A stretch of 64,000 bases of DNA from Chitinophagaceae bacterium (GTDB lineage Bacteria; Bacteroidota; Bacteroidia; Chitinophagales; Chitinophagaceae), in contig JACMLY010000122.1 of NCBI GenBank assembly GCA_014379345.1, positions 34,659-98,658 on the forward strand. Reading direction: 5' to 3'. Shown here piece after piece: positions 35,350 to 44,539 of this stretch. The notes beneath the pieces were generated by a model. That model saw only the letters and a list, made by a program, of their open reading frames with translations. It made no database searches and was not told the origin of the DNA. How positions within the stretch are numbered: the stretch's first letter is position 1; every line of letters starts with the position of its first letter. A program made the translations under genes and the position numbers.

Positions 35350-36804
35350 TTATCTTGGAACATTTTTCAGAATAACTACCTGTCCGCCTTCCTTGTTACC
35401 CGAAACAGTTGAGCCATCAGCATTCAGGAATTTATCCTCCTGCCATGTATGCGGATGAATGTTGAGCAGGAATGTGCCCGGGGTACCAACGGTTTTGGAA
35501 ATATCATACATAGCCCCAAATTCCCATGAGCCTAGTCTTGTACTGCCAACTGTATTGTATTTGGCATTGAATGTTGCATTATCCCTGCGATGGTCCATCG
35601 TAAGAAATGGCTTGTATGTCTTGGTTGCAATCTCATAGATCCAAATCCAGGAGTCATGTTTCGCGTCAGGGTAAAAAGAGTCTCCATCTTCCTGGATGTA
35701 CACGTAGTTTTCAGTTACGCAAACATTATCGGGGTTGATCAGATCAAGACCAGGATTTTCATCACCGCTTGCTACTACTTCTAAAGTGCCCTTTAACAGG
35801 TTGTCCTTGTTCATTTCCAGTTTATACATTCTACCCCACATGGTTTTACCGATCGTGTTGGCCAGACCTGTGGCAACAAAGTAAAACTCACGGCTTTTAT
35901 CCCCGCCTCCTTTGCGATAATCAAGGTCCTCAACCCTTGCAAACTGTATGGCTTTTTTATCAATCGACTGTTGTGCAATTTCTGCTCCTGTTGCTGTAGA
36001 AGCATTGGTTATTTCTACAAACTCCACTTCATATTTTTTCCCTTTTACATTATCTGTTTCTACCGGATTCAGATCTCTGCGGCGCAGGAAGTACAATTTA
36101 CCATTCGCAAGATCTCCTACAGTATTTGATACATACATGACGAGCTGACCATTTCCCTCATCTTCTCCGATCATGACCACTGTTTTACCGGGATATGCAT
36201 CTTTTGGTAATGGCACTGCATTTTCCATGCTTGCTCTACCTAAAGCGGGTAGTACACGATCGGTTCTTTTTTTATCTTCTACAGAACCAAAAGGATTGAT
36301 TGCATGTACCCTTGAATCGGCGCCGCTTTCACCCGCGGTTAGAAAAACAGGACCGAATCCGTGTTCTTCAGGTGTTGCCATTGTTGCAGAACACAATCTC
36401 CATTGACCGCCATCACCATCAACAATGTATTCCCCTTTAACAGGCTTGAAATTTTTATTAAGATATACCCTGGACACGCCCCGTAGTATCTCATGGTTGT
36501 CGATCAATACATATCCCTCTCCGGATGGATTTTTCAAAAGTCCCGCACCATCCGGCTGGGCACCGAAAATAAATTTAGGGGATTCGCTCAATACGTCGTC
36601 GCTACTGATCAGCGTATTAATTCCCACACTATTATATGCAGGAAACATTTTAACCAATGCCGGATTTACAGAGTAGTCTTTAAGAACGACTCTATTCTCT
36701 CCCGGATTACCGTGCCCGGGTAAATATTCCTTAAACTTTTCACAACTGGCAAAACATAACGACAGGCCCACGGTGGCCGCGGCGATTTGATGTTTTAACT
36801 TCAT
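35350..36804 (-). CDS. PhoX-like (DUF839) lipoprotein
   Basis: About 484 residues from ATG 36804 (MKLKHQIAAATVGLSLCFASC, lipobox with Cys near 21); a GTG at 36828 would add eight residues. The beta-propeller-like sequence has the segments GEGYVLIDNHEILRGVSR, EDGDSFYPDAKHDSWIWIYE and LNIHPHTWQEDKF, typical of the PhoX/DUF839 alkaline phosphatase family. These enzymes use calcium and iron and can act on phosphate esters. Several acidic metal-ligand candidates are visible, but whether the PhoX active site is complete cannot be judged. It may have another hydrolase role. Confidence 0.72.
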   Translation of the reverse strand: MKLKHQIAAATVGLSLCFASCEKFKEYLPGHGNPGENRVVLKDYSVNPALVKMFPAYNSVGINTLISSDDVLSESPKFIFGAQPDGAGLLKNPSGEGYVLIDNHEILRGVSRVYLNKNFKPVKGEYIVDGDGGQWRLCSATMATPEEHGFGPVFLTAGESGADSRVHAINPFGSVEDKKRTDRVLPALGRASMENAVPLPKDAYPGKTVVMIGEDEGNGQLVMYVSNTVGDLANGKLYFLRRRDLNPVETDNVKGKKYEVEFVEITNASTATGAEIAQQSIDKKAIQFARVEDLDYRKGGGDKSREFYFVATGLANTIGKTMWGRMYKLEMNKDNLLKGTLEVVASGDENPGLDLINPDNVCVTENYVYIQEDGDSFYPDAKHDSWIWIYEIATKTYKPFLTMDHRRDNATFNAKYNTVGSTRLGSWEFGAMYDISKTVGTPGTFLLNIHPHTWQEDKFLNADGSTVSGNKEGGQVVILKNVPR

Positions 36805-37004
36805 AAACTTGATTATTTTATAGATCACAAATTTGCGCTAATAACTATGTATAATTGTTAAGGGAATATTACCACATCATGAAGCCTGTGTTAATGGAAA
36901 TACTCAAATGCAGGGTTTTGCCACGGATTCTTCGACAGGCTCAGAACACGGATCATACAACCGGTAAATGAAAAACTTTTGCCTTATACATCAGAACTCA
37001 TTGA

Positions 37005-38135
37005 ATGAAGATTATTATTGCTCCGGATAAATTCAAGGGTAGCCTTACCAGCTTTGAAGTTTGCTCTGCAATCAGGGAAGGAATACTTTTGGCCGATAAA
37101 AAGACGGAAGTATCAGTTTTCCCAATGGCAGATGGAGGTGACGGATTTGCCGGGATCATGAAATATTATACCGGCACGGTTTCGGAAGAGGTTGTGTCGG
37201 TGGATGCATTGGGTAGGAATATTTCATCTTTTTATGAATCAAATGCCGAAGACTATTCAGCCATTATTGAACTCGCTTCCTGTAGTGGCCTTGCTATGTT
37301 GCAGACACATGAACGCAATCCTTTGATCACTTCTACCTATGGCACCGGTTTGCAAATCCGGTATGCGATCCGAAAAGGCGCCAAAAAGATTATTCTCGGG
37401 ATAGGGGGTAGCGCAACCAACGATGCAGGTATTGGTATACTGTCTGCTCTGGGCTTTACATTTATTGATAACCATGGTAACCCGCTGATGCCATGCGGGC
37501 AATCACTTGTACAGATTAAAAAAATAATTCCACCGGATACGCTGCCGGCTGTGCATATTGAAATAGCCTGCGACGTAAACAACCCATTGTATGGCCCCGA
37601 AGGTGCGGCAACCATTTTTTCTCCACAAAAAGGTGCAAATCCCGAGCAGGTTGTGTTGCTGGATAAAGGACTAAAACAATTTGCCGATGTGGTACTACAA
37701 CAAACAGGAAAAGATGTCTCTGGTTTTGCAGGCGCAGGCGCCGCGGGGGGTATTGCTGCCGGATTAATGGCCTTCCTGCCAGTGAATATCGTTGAGGGAA
37801 CGCATCTCATCCTTACAGCAAGTAAAATTGAAAAAACGATAGGTGATGCCGATATGATCATTACCGGAGAAGGAAAAATTGACAGACAAAGTTTACTTGG
37901 AAAAACTGTACATGCTATTATTTCTATGGCAAAAAACAGGAACATCCCCATCGCGGCTATATGCGGAAAATTGGAATTGAAAGAGTCTGAATGGAAACAA
38001 TGGGGTGTGTCTCTCGCCGTTGAAATCAATGATGGATCATTGGCAGAAGAAGAATCCATGCAAAGAGCATATGAACTGGTTTTGAAAAAAGCCGAATGGA
38101 TGCTGCCATTGCTAAAAGAGATAAGCGGACAATAA
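37005..38135 (+). CDS. Glycerate kinase
   Basis: A 376-residue enzyme of the GarK/GlxK family, phosphorylating D-glycerate to a phosphoglycerate. The diagnostic start MKIIIAPDKFKGSLTS, the region VSVFPMADGGDGFAG, the nucleotide region KIILGIGGSATNDAGIG and the motif IITGEGKIDRQSL are all present. It is monocistronic on the plus strand amid minus-strand genes of the keto-sugar island. It could serve C3 products made by nearby enzymes, including the hydroxypyruvate isomerase-like protein at 44655, but this is an inference. Confidence 0.95.
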   Translation: MKIIIAPDKFKGSLTSFEVCSAIREGILLADKKTEVSVFPMADGGDGFAGIMKYYTGTVSEEVVSVDALGRNISSFYESNAEDYSAIIELASCSGLAMLQTHERNPLITSTYGTGLQIRYAIRKGAKKIILGIGGSATNDAGIGILSALGFTFIDNHGNPLMPCGQSLVQIKKIIPPDTLPAVHIEIACDVNNPLYGPEGAATIFSPQKGANPEQVVLLDKGLKQFADVVLQQTGKDVSGFAGAGAAGGIAAGLMAFLPVNIVEGTHLILTASKIEKTIGDADMIITGEGKIDRQSLLGKTVHAIISMAKNRNIPIAAICGKLELKESEWKQWGVSLAVEINDGSLAEEESMQRAYELVLKKAEWMLPLLKEISGQ

Positions 38136-38140
38136 TTTTT

Positions 38141-38259
38141 CTATGTTCTTTCTATGTTTCTATGATCCTATGTGGTAAAAAGCTCTTGCACAGTTTTGAA
38201 GATTACCTGATTACAGTCAATTTACCACATAGGATCATAGAAACATAGAAGGAACATAG
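38141..38259. repeat. Long hairpin repeat, CTATGTT family (copy 1)
   Basis: Left arm 38141-38179 and right arm 38221-38259, 39 bp each, pair with a single mismatch around a 41-nt loop. The core reads TCTATGATCCTATG. The same design, with the core CTATGTTCCTATG, recurs at 49073-49155. It lies between the convergent glycerate kinase and DUF1080 genes. Confidence 0.85.
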
Positions 38260-38301
38260 AATTTGTTAGTTGAATTGAGGTTGGATAAAATATTTCTTCG
38301 A

Positions 38302-39084
38302 TTACAATTTTCTGATCTTGATATTTCGGTACCAGACAGGATCTCCATGATCTTGCAGGGCAATTTTTCCCGATTTAAATGTGCCGAAATCGGGCCACTG
38401 TTTAAACTTGCTACCGGCTAACATCTTCTTCCAGTTATCATCAAATAATGTGGTCGACAATACTTTTGTATCATTCAACCTGAATTCGAGTGCTCCTTTG
38501 TTAGAGATGATTTCTGCCTTGTTCCATTCACCTGCTTTCTTTACTGTTTCGGGAGAGCTGCTCACAAGATCATACAGGTCGCCGGCACGATGCTTATTAA
38601 TCTTCGCATCCTTATGCCTTTCGTTATCGAGCACCTGCATTTCAGGACCGGTATGATAAGTGTTTTCGTATTTTGGTTCTTCTTTTACCAGGAAAATCAC
38701 ACCGCTGTTGCCCCCCGTATCAAGTTTCCATTCGAGGCTGAGATGATAATTTTCATACTCTTCTGCGGTTACAAGATCGCCTCCGCCAACAGTCTTTCCA
38801 TCCTTTTTTTCTTTGGGAGCCAGCGACAATGTTCCATCGGCGACAATCCATGCAGCGCCATCCGTTTTATTATTGTATACATGCCATCCGTTTTTTGTTT
38901 TTCCGTCGAATAACAATTGCCAGCCATCTGTTTGTTCAGCGGAGCTCAGTGAATTGTCGGTAGCAGGAGCAGTGGTTGCGGTCACAGTCGTATCGTTTGA
39001 TGGTGAAGGATTTTGTTCAGGTTCAGGCGTCGATTGACAACTGCATACCAAAACAATTCCAATAACTAATAATGATGATTTCAT
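38302..39084 (-). CDS. 3-keto-disaccharide hydrolase-family (DUF1080) lipoprotein
   Basis: A 260-residue lipoprotein (lipobox LVCSC, Cys16). After an S/T/A-rich linker, one jelly-roll domain of the DUF1080 family starts at WQLLFDGKTKNGWHVY. The landmarks EWKLDTGGNSGVIF, GPEMQVLDN and ALQDHGDPVWYRNIKI are family-conserved. Pfam now names this family 3-keto-disaccharide hydrolase; characterised members split 3-keto glycosidic bonds. It is a tandem copy of the adjacent gene at 39098 (13 bp gap) and lies downstream of cytochrome and isomerase genes, which supports the assignment. Confidence 0.87.
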   Translation of the reverse strand: MKSSLLVIGIVLVCSCQSTPEPEQNPSPSNDTTVTATTAPATDNSLSSAEQTDGWQLLFDGKTKNGWHVYNNKTDGAAWIVADGTLSLAPKEKKDGKTVGGGDLVTAEEYENYHLSLEWKLDTGGNSGVIFLVKEEPKYENTYHTGPEMQVLDNERHKDAKINKHRAGDLYDLVSSSPETVKKAGEWNKAEIISNKGALEFRLNDTKVLSTTLFDDNWKKMLAGSKFKQWPDFGTFKSGKIALQDHGDPVWYRNIKIRKL

Positions 39085-39097
39085 ACAATCGTTTAAG

Positions 39098-39835
39098 TTA
39101 TAAAGATTTGATCATGATATTTCGGAACCAAACAGGATTTCCATGATCCTGTAAAGCTATCTTTCCTTTGCGGAACTTGCCGAAATCGGCCATCGATTTG
39201 AATTTGCTTTCAACAATCAATTTCGACCAGTTATCATCCCATTGAGTGGTCGATACCACCTTTACACCGTTCTGGAACAGGTCGAGTTTGCCATTGTTTT
39301 GTACAATCTCCATCGAATTCCATTCCCCAATAGGTTTTACGGTTTCCGGCGTGCCGGCCACCAGGTCATATAAATCACCCGCACGATGCTCTTTATTTTT
39401 TGCATCAGGATGTGCGTTATTATCAATGATCTGGATTTCGGGACCCGTGACCCAGGGATAACGATATTTCGGATCTTCCTGTGCCTGTATCACAACACCA
39501 CTATTGCCTGCAGAATCTAATTTCCAGTCGAGTTTTAAATGAAAATTTTCGAAAGCCTCTTCGGTAATAATATCACCTCCGCCTTCACCTTTCGGACCCC
39601 TTGCTTTTGGATCAAGGAATAGGGTTCCGTCAGCTACCCTCCAGGCAGACCCGTCGGTTTTGTTGTTGAAAACATGCCAGCCATTTTTTGTGGTTCCATC
39701 GAACAATAATCTCCACCCTTCTTCCTTTGCTTTATTTGTAAGATTATTGTGCGTTGTACTACTCACTGATGACTGTTGGGTTGTGCCACAAGCAAACAAT
39801 AAGCAGAAAGAAGCTGTAAAGAGTAAACGGTTCAT
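39098..39835 (-). CDS. 3-keto-disaccharide hydrolase-family (DUF1080) lipoprotein, tandem copy
   Basis: A 245-residue lipoprotein (Cys16 in LLFAC) closely related to the next gene: the shared segments LLFDGTTKNGWHVFNNKTDG, HRAGDLYDLV, ETVK and KIALQDHGNPVWFRNI are almost the same. It has a shorter linker after the lipobox. Both are predicted to face the periplasm or cell surface and act on 3-keto glycosides. Duplication of neighbouring genes could give different substrate ranges. It lies 13 bp upstream of the first copy and 13 bp downstream of a broken cytochrome. Confidence 0.87.
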   Translation of the reverse strand: MNRLLFTASFCLLFACGTTQQSSVSSTTHNNLTNKAKEEGWRLLFDGTTKNGWHVFNNKTDGSAWRVADGTLFLDPKARGPKGEGGGDIITEEAFENFHLKLDWKLDSAGNSGVVIQAQEDPKYRYPWVTGPEIQIIDNNAHPDAKNKEHRAGDLYDLVAGTPETVKPIGEWNSMEIVQNNGKLDLFQNGVKVVSTTQWDDNWSKLIVESKFKSMADFGKFRKGKIALQDHGNPVWFRNIMIKSL

Positions 39836-39848
39836 GCTATAAATTTTT

Positions 39849-40107
39849 TTATGATAGGATATATTTCACGATCTCTCTTGCATCCGGTTCAGCTAAGTCC
39901 GGGTGAGGGGTCATAGGGACCAAATCCCAAACACCTTTTGCCCCGCTTTTTATTTTTTTGATTAGCCTGTTGATGTTCGTCTCTGTAGAATCATATTTGA
40001 AAGCGATGTCAATGAATGCAGGCCCGGTTACCTTTTGTGTTGTTTTGTGACATGTGGATGAATGGAAGGAAAACATAAAAAAAATACAGGAACAACATCC
40101 TATTCAT
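39849..40107 (-). pseudogene. Broken c-type cytochrome
   Basis: From ATG 40107 one frame reads a hydrophobic, signal-like segment MNRMLFLYFFYVFLPF that dead-ends. A second frame, open from ATG 40076, reads STCHKTTQKVTGPAFIDI through DAREIVKYILS, homologous to the last half of the adjacent cytochrome. A frameshift separates them; the linker before the haem site is missing; and the first haem cysteine of CxxCH is replaced by serine (SSTCH). The functional copy is 8 bp away at 40115-40495. It looks like a decaying tandem duplicate. A functional short protein is unlikely. Confidence 0.75.
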
Positions 40108-40114
40108 TATTCCA

Positions 40115-40495
40115 TTATTTTTTCAGCGACATAATATACTTAACCATTTCACGCGCATCTGCTTCTGGTATGGTTGGATGAGGAGCCATAGCAATATTGC
40201 CCCAATTTCCCGAACCCCCATTTATGACCTTATTCACAAGCGTATCTATCACTGCCGGCGTGTTCTCATATTTTTGGGCAACATCCGTATAAGCCGGACC
40301 AATTACTTTTTTATCAATCCCATGGCAGGTAGTGCAATCACTGGCACCGATCAGTTCAAGTCCTCTTTCGTTTGTAATGGCCGGAGTAACAGCAACAGTA
40401 TCAGCGTTTTTTTCATCCGCCGGTTTTTGATCATCTGAAGAGTTACATGCAAAGACGAAGGCACTGACAGCAAAAACAATTAGAAACTTTTTCAT
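40115..40495 (-). CDS. c-type cytochrome lipoprotein
   Basis: A 126-residue lipoprotein (lipobox FVFAC, Cys17) with a single haem site CTTCH at residues 54-58 and the axial methionine candidate Met103 in IAMAPHP. A charged linker (KPADEKNADTV) spaces the haem domain from the membrane. It is a plausible electron acceptor for the GMC dehydrogenases of this island, as cytochromes are in known glucoside 3-dehydrogenase complexes. It lies between the isomerase gene (60 bp) and the broken copy. Confidence 0.9.
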   Translation of the reverse strand: MKKFLIVFAVSAFVFACNSSDDQKPADEKNADTVAVTPAITNERGLELIGASDCTTCHGIDKKVIGPAYTDVAQKYENTPAVIDTLVNKVINGGSGNWGNIAMAPHPTIPEADAREMVKYIMSLKK

Positions 40496-40554
40496 TTGTT
40501 TAAATATTAGTTTGGAATTTTCGGTCTGATCGTCCCGATCTGACCAGCAGCAAG

Positions 40555-41610
40555 TTACTTCAATCCTAAAACAGAGCGGTTGAAATTTTCATCGCTTCCC
40601 GTTCCGGCAAAATCATCAAATGCTTTTTCCGTTACACGGATGATATTGTTTTTAATAAATACCGAGCCTTCTTTTGCTCCATCTTCAGGGTGCTTGATAC
40701 AACATTCCCATTCCATTACGGCCCATCCTTTATAATCATATGCAGAAAGTTTGCTGAACACAGACTTGAAATCAACCTGGCCATCGCCGAGCGAACGAAA
40801 ACGGCCGGCACGGTTGATCCAGCTTTGGTATCCTCCATAAACCCCTTGCTTGCCGGTAGGATTGAATTCCGCATCTTTTACATGGAACATTCGGATCCGC
40901 TCATGGTAGTTGTCGATGTATTCAAGGTAATCCAGGCATTGCAATACAAAATGACTTGGATCATATAAAAGGCAGGCCCTTGAATGATTGCCTGTTTGCT
41001 CCAAAAACATTTCGTACGAAATACCATCGTGAAGATCTTCACCAGGGTGCACTTCGTAGCAAAGATCCACGCCACATTCATCAAAATAATTTAATATGGG
41101 CAGCCATCGGTTGGCTAATTCTTTGAATCCTGTTTCCACGAGCCCGGCTGGACGTTGGGGCCACGGATATACCGTAGGCCAGAGCAGGGCGCCGCTGAAT
41201 GTAGCGTGGGCATTCAACCCCAAATGTTGTGATGCTTTTGCACCATATCTTAACTGTTGAACCGCCCATTCGGTTCTTGCTTTTGGATTGTTGCGGACAT
41301 TTTCGGGCGCAAATCCATCGAACAGGGTATCGTACGCGGGATGCACTGCCACCAGTTGTCCCTGCAAATGGGTTGACAGTTCAGTGATCACCATCCCGGC
41401 TTCGTGAACAATACCCTGAATTTCTTCTGCATAGGTTTTGCTTTCCGCAGCTTTTTTGAGGTCGATACATCTTGCATCCCAACTGGGTATCTGAACTCCT
41501 ACAAAACCTATACTCTTCGCCCATTGACAAATTGACTTCAATGAATTGAATGGCGCGGCATCGCCCATGAATTGCGCAAGAAAAATCCCAGGGCCCTTGA
41601 TCGTTTGCAT
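40555..41610 (-). CDS. Cytoplasmic sugar phosphate isomerase/epimerase-family TIM-barrel protein
   Basis: A 351-residue protein without a signal peptide. The barrel has candidate metal ligands in LCYEVHPGEDLHDG, LLYDPSHFVL, MFHVKDAEF and MEWECCIKHPEDGAKEG, matching the xylose-isomerase-like TIM family. It is encoded directly downstream of a cytoplasmic Gfo/Idh/MocA oxidoreductase (a DUF559 relic sits between them). Together they could convert an imported 3-keto sugar to a normal sugar. The exact reaction is unknown. Confidence 0.85.
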   Translation of the reverse strand: MQTIKGPGIFLAQFMGDAAPFNSLKSICQWAKSIGFVGVQIPSWDARCIDLKKAAESKTYAEEIQGIVHEAGMVITELSTHLQGQLVAVHPAYDTLFDGFAPENVRNNPKARTEWAVQQLRYGAKASQHLGLNAHATFSGALLWPTVYPWPQRPAGLVETGFKELANRWLPILNYFDECGVDLCYEVHPGEDLHDGISYEMFLEQTGNHSRACLLYDPSHFVLQCLDYLEYIDNYHERIRMFHVKDAEFNPTGKQGVYGGYQSWINRAGRFRSLGDGQVDFKSVFSKLSAYDYKGWAVMEWECCIKHPEDGAKEGSVFIKNNIIRVTEKAFDDFAGTGSDENFNRSVLGLK

Positions 41611-41614
41611 GATT

Positions 41615-41868
41615 AACCCTCCAAACCTCCCTAAAGGGAGGCTTATTTTTAATTATCGGTTTGGTTTCTTAAATCGTTTTCTACGAATGATTGAATTTTG
41701 TGTAAAACGAATTCCAAATTTTTTAATACCTGATCATTTGTGAATCGAATAATCGTGCAGCCTACATTTTCCAGATCAGATTCTCTTTGGAGATCGGTAT
41801 CACAAATTAACCAAGAGAAATCAACACTAATCATCACCTGACCCAAGTCTCCTTTTAGGAAGATTTAG
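41615..41868. mobile_element. DUF559 relic element with terminal inverted repeats
   Basis: The left end (about 41615-41643) ACCCTCCAAACCTCCC and the right end, read as reverse complement from about 41868, ACCCTCTAAATCTTCC match over about 29 bp with five mismatches, all transitions. Between them is the C-terminal half of a DUF559 endonuclease. It sits between two genes that otherwise look like an operon. This is interpreted as a degenerate repeat element of a kind seen around DUF559 genes in Bacteroidota. Confidence 0.6.
41649..41846 (-). pseudogene. Truncated DUF559 (Vsr-like) endonuclease fragment
   Basis: A 65-codon frame with the DUF559 C-terminal signature DLQRESDLENVGCTIIRFTN followed by DQVLKNLEFVLHKIQSF. 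Intact members are about 110-130 residues and carry upstream catalytic residues, which are absent here. It is enclosed by the inverted repeats of the element, so it is best read as a relic rather than a gene. Confidence 0.65.
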
Positions 41869-43031
41869 AGGGTATATTCAGTCCATTTTTGCGACGATTG
41901 GGAAGAGGCCACAACATTATCTATAAACGCCATTCCCCGGATGCCTTCCTCTACTCTTGGAAAATCAAGATTTTCTTTCGAAGCTTCTTTACCATCGATC
42001 CTTGCTGATAATGTCAATGCAAAATTGCGGTAGATATTCCCGAACGCCTCAAGGTATCCTTCCGGATGGCCACCGGGTGTACGACAGTTTTGAGTAGCAA
42101 AGCTCGACAAGCGATCGCCGTAATTGGCACCGGCCCGTAGGATCTGCAAAGGCTGATCAAGCCATTTTACAATTAGTGAATTTGGTTCCTGTTGTGCCCA
42201 TTCAATACCACCTTTCTCTCCATACACGCGGATCTTTAAAGCGTTTTCTTCGCCCGCTGCTACCTGTGATGCCATCAGAACTCCTGATGCACCATTGTCA
42301 AATTTCAATAATACATTTCCATCATCATCGAGGGCTCTTCCTTCTACCATAATATTCAGAGCGGCACATAATGCCGTGATCTTTGATCCCGTGATATATT
42401 CCGCCAAATGTGCCGCATGGGTTCCTATATCACCCATACAGCCACTTTTCCCCGATTTTTTCGGATCTGTTCTCCATGCCGCCTGTGCGTTTCCTTCCCG
42501 TTCTGTCAATTTGCTTAACCACCCTTGCGGGTACTCAACGTACACTTTTCTGATTTTTCCTAACACGCCCGTTTGAGCCATATGTCTTGCTTGTTTTACC
42601 ATCGGGTAACCTGAGTACGTATGGGTAAGACATAATAATAAACCTGTCTCATCCACTTTTTGTTTTAATTGTTTTGCTTCATCCAGCGTGAATGTAATTG
42701 GCTTCTCAATGACTACATGAAAACCATTATCCAACGCCATCATGGCCGGTGCAAAATGAGCGAAGTTGGGAGTAACGATGGTTAAAAAATCCATTCTTTT
42801 TTCTGCCGGTAATTGCTTTTCTTTTTTGATCATTTCATCATAAGTCAGGTAGGTTCGGTCTTCAGCAAGAAACAATGACCGTGCAGAATCAACGGCTATT
42901 TCGGGATTTATACTGAGCGCCCCACAGGATAATTCTATCAATCCATCCATATTGGCAGCAATGCGGTGAATGGCTCCGATGAAAGCGTCTTTGCCTCCAC
43001 CCACCATTCCCATGCGTAGTTTTCTGTTCAT
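41865..43031 (-). CDS. Cytoplasmic Gfo/Idh/MocA-family oxidoreductase
   Basis: A 388-residue NAD(P)-dependent enzyme with no signal peptide. The Rossmann start MGMVGGGKDAFIGAIHRIA, the family motif HVVIEKPITFTLDEA and the C-terminal substrate region GKSGCMGDIGTHAAHLAEY are visible. Family members such as the trehalose-pathway enzyme ThuB make or consume 3-keto sugars. It is first in the minus-strand keto-sugar operon and divergent from the MFS transporter (186 bp intergenic), suggesting a shared regulatory region. No regulator gene is nearby. Confidence 0.9.
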   Translation of the reverse strand: MNRKLRMGMVGGGKDAFIGAIHRIAANMDGLIELSCGALSINPEIAVDSARSLFLAEDRTYLTYDEMIKKEKQLPAEKRMDFLTIVTPNFAHFAPAMMALDNGFHVVIEKPITFTLDEAKQLKQKVDETGLLLCLTHTYSGYPMVKQARHMAQTGVLGKIRKVYVEYPQGWLSKLTEREGNAQAAWRTDPKKSGKSGCMGDIGTHAAHLAEYITGSKITALCAALNIMVEGRALDDDGNVLLKFDNGASGVLMASQVAAGEENALKIRVYGEKGGIEWAQQEPNSLIVKWLDQPLQILRAGANYGDRLSSFATQNCRTPGGHPEGYLEAFGNIYRNFALTLSARIDGKEASKENLDFPRVEEGIRGMAFIDNVVASSQSSQKWTEYTL

Positions 43032-43217
43032 GAATTTTTGTTTGAAAGTAAAAAGGAAGTTAAAGAAGAATGCGGTTTAAAAATAAAAAAATTTACATTT
43101 ATGAATCGATTTTAATGGAAGTGTTTTATTATTGAGCTTCCATTTTTCAAAATTATTCAAGCTCTGATCTCTTACACTTCATTCTAACGATCTTAAAAAT
43201 TTAAAAATTTACTTGCC

Positions 43218-44534
43218 ATGCAAGCAACTATTCAACGCGACAAACTTTTTTGGGCCAGTTGTTTAGCCCTTTTGGTTACATCTCTATCTTTCGGCATACG
43301 TGCCGGACTGTTAAGTCAATGGGGCACTGATTTTAATTTAACAGCTACCCAATTGGGAACAATCGCAGCCACCGCATTTTGGGGGTTTCCCTTGGCTGTA
43401 ATTATTGGAGGAATGGTGGTTGATATTATTGGCATGAAAAGACTTCTTGTACTTGCATTTGTATTTCATCTCATAGGAATATTGCTTACTATTTTTGCCG
43501 GAAAGTTTGGTGATCCTTTCTGGTCTTTATTTATTTCCACCCTGTTTATTGGTATTGCCAACGGAACTGTTGAGGCAGCTTGTAACCCACTGGTCACAGC
43601 ATTGTATCCCGAAAACAAAACAACGAAGCTGAACCATTTTCATTTGTGGTTTCCGGGCGGTGTTTTTCTGGGAACGTTAATTGTGTATTTGTATAACAAA
43701 GCCGGTATAGGAGGTTTTGGTGGATTCGAGCCCTGGCAGATACAGGTAGCAACTATGTTGATCCCCACCGTTATATATGGTTATTTATTTTCAAAACTTA
43801 AATTCCCGGTTACTGAGAGAGTGGCAGCTGGTGTTTCCACTGGCGAAATGTATTCTTCTTTATTGCAGCCGCTGTTCCTTTTTATGATCATTTGTATGTT
43901 GGGTACAGCCATTACGGAATTATTCACAGGCCAGTGGATTGATGTATTATTAAGAAATGTTACTGACAATGCGATACTGGTTCTTACTCTCACCACAGGT
44001 GTTATGGTGATTGGTCGTGGACTGGCAGAGCCGGTGGTTCATCGTTTTTCGCCACAGGGCGTTTTATTAATGTCTTCTATTTTGGCTGCCCTGGGTTTGT
44101 ATATGCTGGGACATACATCTGGAAATATGCTTTTCGTGGGAGCGTTGGTATTTGGAATTGGTGTATGTTATTTCTGGCCTACCATGCTTGGCTTTATTGC
44201 AGAAAATTTGCCAAAAACAGGTGCTGTGGGTTTAAATCTGATGGGGGGTGCGGGCATGTTTGCAGTTTCCCTGTATATGATGTTTATGGGAGGGCATTAT
44301 GATAAATTACTGACAGGTAAATTACCCGGAGGAACAAGTCTTGCTGAGTATAATGCAGCTGCTCCGGGATCCGATATGGCAAATGCATTAAATGAAGCAA
44401 AGAAAGCTGCCGGCCCCGAGATCTTAAATGCAACCCTTGTTATCCCAATCATTTTAATTGTTGCTTTTACCGGACTGGTTTTTTATATGCGTGGCAGAAA
44501 AAAAGTTCAGCAGCTAACACCTGTGGGAGCTTAA
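43218..44534 (+). CDS. MFS transporter, sugar-permease-like
   Basis: A 438-residue permease with about 12 transmembrane segments. Motif-A-like sequence VVDIIGMKRLL, the middle region GTVEAACNPLVTALYPENKT and LNHFHLWFPGGVFLG are typical of sugar/nucleoside MFS permeases of Bacteroidota. The end GPEILNATLVIPIILIVAF precedes the last helix. It probably imports a sugar or keto-sugar made by the neighbouring enzymes. It is divergent from the Gfo/Idh operon and is followed by a long hairpin before the next gene. Confidence 0.88.
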   Translation: MQATIQRDKLFWASCLALLVTSLSFGIRAGLLSQWGTDFNLTATQLGTIAATAFWGFPLAVIIGGMVVDIIGMKRLLVLAFVFHLIGILLTIFAGKFGDPFWSLFISTLFIGIANGTVEAACNPLVTALYPENKTTKLNHFHLWFPGGVFLGTLIVYLYNKAGIGGFGGFEPWQIQVATMLIPTVIYGYLFSKLKFPVTERVAAGVSTGEMYSSLLQPLFLFMIICMLGTAITELFTGQWIDVLLRNVTDNAILVLTLTTGVMVIGRGLAEPVVHRFSPQGVLLMSSILAALGLYMLGHTSGNMLFVGALVFGIGVCYFWPTMLGFIAENLPKTGAVGLNLMGGAGMFAVSLYMMFMGGHYDKLLTGKLPGGTSLAEYNAAAPGSDMANALNEAKKAAGPEILNATLVIPIILIVAFTGLVFYMRGRKKVQQLTPVGA

Positions 44535-44539
44535 TTGGA

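Noticed and set aside
37337..38059. Long antisense frame (240 codons) opposite glycerate kinase
   Set aside because: It is a shadow of the well-supported kinase and its composition (many P, S, I) is unlike a real protein.
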